64,000 bases of DNA. Source: Salvia splendens. Taxonomy: Eukaryota; Streptophyta; Magnoliopsida; Lamiales; Lamiaceae. Positions 58,497 to 64,000 of the stretch are shown here, piece after piece. The translations under genes and the position numbers were made by a program. The notes beneath the pieces are model-generated. The model worked only from the letters and a program-made list of their open reading frames with translations, was not told the origin of the DNA and ran no database searches. The stretch covers positions 37,452,773 through 37,516,772 of the forward strand of contig NC_056035.1 of the NCBI RefSeq assembly GCF_004379255.2, in the 5' to 3' direction. The stretch's first letter is position 1; the number at the start of each line of letters is the position of its first letter.

Positions 58497-59532
58497 TAGG
58501 GATGTCAATGTAGCCCGTAACCCGTGGGCTGGCCCGAATAGCCCGCCAAATTTATAGGGTTAGGGTTAGAAATTTCTATCCCGATAAAATCAAAACCCGA
58601 TTAGTCCGCACCCGATTAACCCGCAACCCATTAGGGCCAGACCCGAAAACCCGATGGGCTGGCCCGAAAACCCGATAAAATTTCTATTATTCTATTTTTT
58701 TTACTCCTAATTCGACATTTTATTGATTAATTTTAACTAAAAAAATAACTTTCAATTTTATATTAAATATATAAATTATATATTGAATTTTTATTAATAT
58801 TATAATTGATAAATAAATTAAAAACATCAAATTCATAAAAAAAATATTTAAATTTCTAAAACATGCATTAAAATTCTACGAAATATCTCAAATATTAGTA
58901 TTTGATCATGTTTATTTGATCATGTTTATGATTGAGTTTAAGCATATATCTCAAATATATCATAATTAAATGTTTTACATTGTATGAATATTAATAATTT
59001 TAATCATTATTTATTGGATTGATCGCATGTTAATAAAATATTAATTCGACATTTTATTGATTAATTTTAACTAAAAACATAACTTTCAATTTTATATTAA
59101 ATATACAAATTATATATTGAATTTTTATTAATATAATAATTGATAAAAAAAATTAAAAACTTCAAATTCACAAAAAAAATATTTAAATTTCTAAAACATG
59201 CATTAAAATTCTACGAATATCTCAAATATTAGTATTTGATCATTTTTATGATTGAGTTTAAGCATATATCTCAAATATATCATAATTAAATGTTTTACAT
59301 TGTATGAATATTAGTAATTTTAATCATTATTTATTGGATTGATCGCACGTTAATATTATCGGTAGCAACTCGATTAACCCGCTGGGCTGGCCCGAAACCC
59401 GAGCTTTTAGGGTTAGGGCTGAGCTTTTATAACCCGAAAGAAATCACAACCCGATTAGCCCGCACCCGATTGACCCGCAACTCGAGTAGGGTTGGCCCGA
59501 AACCCGACGGGCCGACCCGATTGACATCCCTA
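58497..59532. mobile_element. non-autonomous hAT-like element
   Basis: 1,036 bp with perfect 13-bp inverted ends TAGGGATGTCAAT / ATTGACATCCCTA and an exact 8-bp target duplication GTTTTCAC (58489-58496, 59533-59540), the hAT signature. Both sub-terminal regions are rich in GGGCTGGCCCGA / CCCGATTAGCCCG motifs in opposite orientation. The interior is very AT-rich and holds a tandem duplication. No transposase frame. Confidence 0.93.
58709..59356. repeat. tandem duplication (about 330 bp) inside the hAT-like element
   Basis: 58709-59042 and 59043-59356 both begin AATTCGACATTTTATTGATT and run parallel to GGATTGATCGCA(T/C)GTTAAT, differing by a short insertion (TTTGATCATG repeated in the first copy) and scattered changes. 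Confidence 0.9.
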
Positions 59533-59829
59533 GTTTTCACAGATACTATAAAAAATACCATAAAAAATTTGTTAAGACTTTGAATTTGATACACAATTAA
59601 TCAATAGATATTATAAATAAATATAATAAACCAGCACAAAAAATGTATTATACTCCTAACAGTTAATCCATGAGATTCACTACTAAGTATTTAATTCCCC
59701 ACCGCCGACGCAAATATATTCTTTAATTCATAGATATACATTTTGATTTTACATGCATAAAGATAAAGATGCGTACTGTATAATTCATAGGATTTCCTTT
59801 GTTATATTTTCCTCCGTATATTAAAATAT

Positions 59830-60240
59830 TTTTGCTAATCCTTTTAGTTAGTTATTTTATTAATTAAATTTATAGATTTTATTATTAAAAATATAAAAGT
59901 TGTTCCATGAAAAATATTACTACTACTACAAGAAAAAAAGTGTGTTGTTTCTTTAATATTTTTATTCTTTTTTATGGAATATTTTTTTTATTTAGTAAAA
60001 ACACCTTAAATTCGGTGGTTTGGCTAGTCATTTCAATTATAACTCATTTTTTATAGTTGAATATAAAGTGTTTTTACTACATAAAAAATAATATTAAAGA
60101 AAAGAAGTAAATTTTTATTAAATAGTGCACACTTTTTTTCTTTTAATATTTTCTATAGAATATATGTTATATTTTTAATAATAAAATTCATAAATTTATA
60201 TTGTTAAAGTTATTAACTCATTACTAAAAGGACCGGCAAA
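59830..60240. repeat. long imperfect fold-back (inverted repeat)
   Basis: The left arm, about 59835-60015, pairs with the right arm, about 60060-60235: CCTTTTAG, AAATTTATAGATTTTATTAT, AAGAAAAAAAGTGTG, TTCTTTAATATT and TAGTAAAAACAC on the left each have near-inverse counterparts on the right in reverse order. A loop of about 50 bp lies between. The CTACTACAAGAAAAAAAG string resembles a CACTA end, so this may be a CACTA-derived foldback. It has no coding content. Confidence 0.7.
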
Positions 60241-60554
60241 GAAACAATTAGAAATCCTAATAAAGAATAAAAGGATTTAAAGCATCTTTAAAGTATACTA
60301 TATAAATAACATGTAAATGGATTAATGAATAAAGCTGTGTAGACGGTGGGGTTAAATGAACAGTATATCACATGTTGCTGCGTTTAATGAACAAAACTCT
60401 GCAGTGAACAGTAAGTAGCAGGTACATGCAGTGCAGCAGCCTGCCACAACAGATTTCCATTGGATATGACCATAATGCCTTTTAGGGCTGAAGGGTCTTT
60501 AGTCCGAAAAAACATGATATGTGATTATGTTAAACGCCAGAGACATGTGGCGAT

Positions 60555-61023
60555 ATTATTTTTTGTCAGGGGTCTGGAGTGAAACAAATGAAAACGTCAG
60601 GGATGGTTTATGTAGTTCGCTCTAATAATAATAAACAGAGTTAGATCAATGGCAAGGCATATATGCTTGGACTTTGTTTGCCATTCAAATTTGTTCCTTG
60701 TTGAAAATATGCATGAGAGCTTGACTGACATAAACCATGTGAGCATGTCCAACAACATCAAAAATACTAACAATAATGATGGAGGATTAGTATCCCAAAT
60801 TCTAAGTCCAAGTCCAAGTCTAGGCATAAGGAAAAGAGGTGATTGATATTTATTTGATTGGGTGGAAACGCGTTACTCAATTCAAAGCTTTATACAAGGA
60901 AGGCATTCGAATAAAGTTAAGTTTTTGGAATTGTCTATAGGAATATGTTGCAACATCACCCCTTTATACTAATTAAATAAATCACGATCTTCATTTTTCC
61001 CAATAACTAACCATCAACAATTA
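60555..61023. other. spacer, no gene
   Basis: Overlapping short open frames at 60597-60846 lie beside the inverted repeat and have no motif. Nothing else recognised. Confidence 0.4.
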
Positions 61024-61219
61024 CTCCCTCTATCGTCCGCAAAATGTTATCTACATTTAACTCGGTATGAGTTTTAATAAATGTGAAAAAAGTGAGTGGA
61101 AAATATTAGTGGAATGTGGGCTCCATTTACCAAATATTGGAAGAAAAAAAATAAAGTGGATAACATTTTGCGAACGGACAGAAATAGCAAAAGTAGACAA
61201 CATTTCAGGGACATGGGAG
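61024..61219. mobile_element. Stowaway-like MITE 7
   Basis: 196 bp with left end CTCCCTCTATCGTCCGCAAA and an imperfect inverse at the right (GACAACATTTCAGGGACATG followed by GGAG). An internal second inverse, ATAACATTTTGCGAACGGAC at about 61159-61180, indicates a rearranged or nested end. Confidence 0.75.
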
Positions 61220-61355
61220 AAATTACCAAACGTCTAGCATTCCCTCACGCTTGGCACCAATGAAGTTTTTTTATTTGAGAGAAAAAAGAAAACTAGGCCT
61301 TCGCTAGATGAATATTAAGTAATAATAGCATGGCACTTCGAATTTGAGAGAGAAG

Positions 61356-63866
61356 TGTCACGACCGCATTTTCTAAGGATAGAAAACACGGTTGATCGCG
61401 ACTAGGGGAGGTCTAAAGAAGAGGGGAAGAAAGGGGAAAAGCACACAACTCGACCATAGCTCCAAATAAATGGGAAAAGCTCGAAATAAAATCAGAGTAT
61501 CATTTCAACAATCAGCAACTCGAGATAAAATTATCTCAACAATACTGCGGAAGAAACCATATTCAGCGGAAGCATTCGAGAGTAGAATACTATTATGTAT
61601 GAAGACATAATATATTCAGAAAGTTTTATTTACCATCTTCTTCACTTTCATGCTCAACACCCACCGCGCTCGTCACCGCTCAACCTGCACATAGGGAAAA
61701 CATATGCAGGGCTGAGTACTTGATGCACTCAGTGGACAAATGCCAAAGCAATTTTATAAAAACAGTTATATCATGCCACCATTAAGTGACCTCCGGGTTT
61801 TAACTTGAAAAGGCCCGAGACACTAAAAACAAAAATATCTCCAACACAACTTTCAAATCATCCTCAAATCCTTTTTCCTCATTATTTCAAAACACGACCA
61901 TTTCTCCTTGAATTATTTAAGAAACTGCCATATCTGTTCTTTAGGGTGCCGTGTAAGGGGCCATTTTCCACGAGCACGAAAAACCGGCCAACCCGTTCGA
62001 TGACTCACGGTTCTCATCGTGTACACTAGTCCGAGTAGGGACGCACCCTTGCTAGGACCCGAATTCGATTAAACTCATAGTAGGGACTCACTCCCCACTA
62101 AGCAATCATCAACATCAATATCAATCTCATCAACATCAACATCAACATCAACATCGACATCATGTGAACGAGAATGTGGCCGCAAACTCGATCACTAGAC
62201 CGGCCGACCCAAAAGACGGCTCACGATCCCCATTGGTGTACACTAGCTTGAATAGGGACTCACTCCCTATACAAACCCGAATTCGATTTCAATAGGTCTA
62301 GTAGGGACAACTCCCTTGCTAAACAAACAGATATGCATTTCTCAAAACAAAAACATGGCATGACATACCCTTTTGAAAACTTTATTTTCCTCAAAACGTA
62401 TTTGAAACACAATTCACTTTTCTGTCAAGGTCGAGCATCATCATATCACATCCACAAAGTCGAGCAATTCACAACCACTCAAAGGCTATCACTTTCACAA
62501 TCAATTCACAACATATGACAATTCACTTTCACACTTTAAACATATATATCACATTGTCATGGAATGAAATGATAATTGGCAATCACACTTAGAAAGTAAT
62601 TCATCACTAAAAAGATGCTCAAACCGGATATAATAAATCGCAAGCTCTTGAAAGTAATTTAGTTCGAAAGCCCACCTAGTTCGTTTAATTTTTTTTCTGA
62701 GTTTGAAATCCTTACTTCGACTTTAATTTTGTTCGTGGAGAAATCCCTTGCTTGAGTCCATGCTTCTCTTCTCTTTCATTTATTTTTGCAGCCACCCGAG
62801 CTTCCTATCTCCATCGACCCAATTAATCAATTCCGTTGATCCAGATGCCAACCCATAATGATTGAATATTCTCAGCCCAAAAGTCATAATCAAACTCTTA
62901 GCCCATAATTTCAATTTAGATCAACCGGCCCAAGTATTTAAAATCCCAGCCCACTTTTATTCTTCAAATTATTTTGTGAGCCCACAAAGTAGCCCAACAA
63001 TTAAAAAGGTCTACATACTCCCCTCTCCACCATCGTCTATCTCCTTTTTCTTCCCAAATTAGAAAATCCCCCAAATTGAGAAATCCCTCATACCGTCGTC
63101 TCTCTTCCAAAATTCACTCATCCTCCGTTCAATTCAGCGCCACCTCCGGTGGCTGGTTCGGTTCCTCGCCAACGCTGATGTCTACACGAAGCAGGCACCG
63201 AGCTGCCCTCGCCCGCTGCGTCGCCGCTGAACGCCGCCGTTCGCCGAGAAGATATGACGCTGCCGCCACGGTGCTGTCGCTCTTCTTCTCCGTGTCAATT
63301 CGCCACCGCTGCCTCGTGTAATTCTCCGTCATCATAGCTGTTGTCCGCGAGCTGCTGTCGTCGCGGTTGAACGGGATCCATCACGCTCCAATTTTCTTTG
63401 CTGCCTCTGCTCAGCGCCGCCATCCGCCGCCGCCTCTCTCTCTTTCCCCCTCCGTCTGTCCCTCTCTTCTCTCCTAGCGCTGCACCGTACCATCAAGCCG
63501 TTGTGAGACCGCCGGCGTCGTCGCATCACATCGCCCTTTACAGAGCTCACTCCCTCACGCCGATCTCTCCCCTGTCGCCATCGCCAACTACTGCTGCTCT
63601 TCGAAATTTCGTGAACAGCCGTTCCGTCAAAGACTTCTTCTCCCAAATCCCTCTCTTTTTCCACTCTTACTATTCTCGTTGGTCTTCATAATTTTGGATT
63701 GAAAGGTGAGAGAATTTGTGGAAACATTAATATGAAAAAAAAAAACAAATACTTTGGGAGAGGATATATCACCACGGATATGCGTAACTGTCAAGATATT
63801 ATTTTCTGACTTGGTGACCAAGTTAGCTTAATTAATTAATTTAAATTTTTTTTTTGGGTTGTTACA
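61356..63866 (-). repeat. 2.5-kb LTR of a minus-strand Ty3/gypsy-type retrotransposon (3' LTR)
   Basis: On the minus strand it runs from TGTAACAACCC (63866 downward) to GGTCGTGACA (ending at 61356), giving TG...CA ends and a length of 2,511 bp. The sequence next to its start is a typical gypsy polyprotein 3' end and purine tract, so this is the 3' LTR and the rest of the element lies beyond the right edge. AGAAG at 61351-61355 would be the target duplication. It holds a CATCAA-type microsatellite (about 62107-62160) and a GC-rich stretch at 63120-63620. Open frames inside show no motif. Confidence 0.8.
62107..62160. repeat. CATCAA-type microsatellite
   Basis: Imperfect repeats of CATCAA/CATCAT within the gypsy-type LTR. 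Confidence 0.85.
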
Positions 63867-64000
63867 CTCTACCCATCTTAACAAAAATTCCGTCCCGAAA
63901 TTTGCTTACCTCCTTCGAATATAGCATTTCTCCATTATCTTGTCTTCCAAGCAGCTTCCTCATGTCGTTTAATTGACATTGTAGTTGAAAGTCACATCGC
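63867..64000 (-). pseudogene. 3' end of gypsy-type pol, partial
   Basis: The minus-strand sequence contains RHEEAAWKT, like the R-E-A-T-W-E end of a gypsy chromodomain or integrase tail, then an in-frame stop. After it comes TTTCGGGACGGAATTTTTGT and a purine-rich AAGATGGGTAGAG directly before the LTR. The element's remainder is outside the window. Confidence 0.65.

Larger units (their letters stand above)
58291..60554. mobile_element. possible larger TIR element defined by an inverted repeat
   Basis: The 40-bp stretches 58291-58330 and 60515-60554 are inverse complements at 38 of 40 positions (core CTGGCGTTTAACATAATCAC). Looser similarity continues inward (GGACTAAAATACTCTT versus GGACTAAAGACCCTT). 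Outer ends differ: the right side continues to about 60610 with CATAAACCATCCCTGACG, while the left side is truncated or rearranged. It may be one element later invaded by the hAT-like copy at 58497-59532, or two related elements in opposite orientation. Confidence 0.5.

Noticed and set aside
63076..63691. Overlapping long open frames on both strands
   Set aside because: They lie in the GC-rich part of the gypsy-type LTR, are Ser/Arg/Ala-rich on both strands, and show no domain; composition explains the openness.
1..64000. tRNA, rRNA or organelle insertions
   Set aside because: I looked for tRNA T-arm patterns (GGTTCRANNCC) and runs of chloroplast or mitochondrial genes and saw none; short or diverged ones could be missed by eye.

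Overview
This window is nuclear DNA of a dicot plant. It is AT-rich, genes have short GT-AG introns, TATA boxes lie 60-115 bp before start codons, and transposons of several plant superfamilies fill the spaces. Protein sequences look like an asterid, possibly a mint-family (Lamiales) species, but the species cannot be fixed from the sequence alone.

Layout. (1) 0.6-16.0 kb: five two-exon PR-10/Bet v 1 genes, the first divergent from the others; a decayed 4.8-kb Ty1/copia element with CCTTC target duplications sits between the fourth and fifth. (2) 16.4-32.9 kb: a gene-dense housekeeping stretch with a 12-exon WDR43/UTP5-like ribosome-biogenesis gene (-), a 7-exon class-3-type lipase gene (+), a 5-exon PP2C phosphatase gene (-), a 3-exon TEN1 telomere-capping gene (-) and a single-exon glycine-rich protein gene (+). 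(3) 34.9-38.0 kb: a Tourist-like MITE, a Stowaway-like MITE and a group VII ERF gene (-) whose protein begins Met-Cys-Gly-Gly, the oxygen-sensing N-degron. (4) 40.9-57.7 kb: six intronless small-protein genes (72-111 aa), all on the minus strand, plus one broken copy. They share an N-terminal and a C-terminal motif and have a TATA box 61-101 bp before the ATG. I do not recognise the family; this tandem array is the best candidate here for something little described. Stowaway-like MITEs and a 1-kb element carrying a captured gene fragment lie among them. (5) 57.8-64.0 kb: transposon territory, with a hAT-like element (8-bp target duplication) flanked by an inverted repeat, a long fold-back, another Stowaway-like MITE, and a 2.5-kb LTR of a minus-strand Ty3/gypsy-type element that runs off the right edge.

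The genes do not form one pathway. Two regions are tandem gene families (PR-10 and the small-protein family), and both have plainly grown by local duplication. All exon structures were derived by hand from splice consensus, reading frame and family resemblance; nothing was searched against a database.
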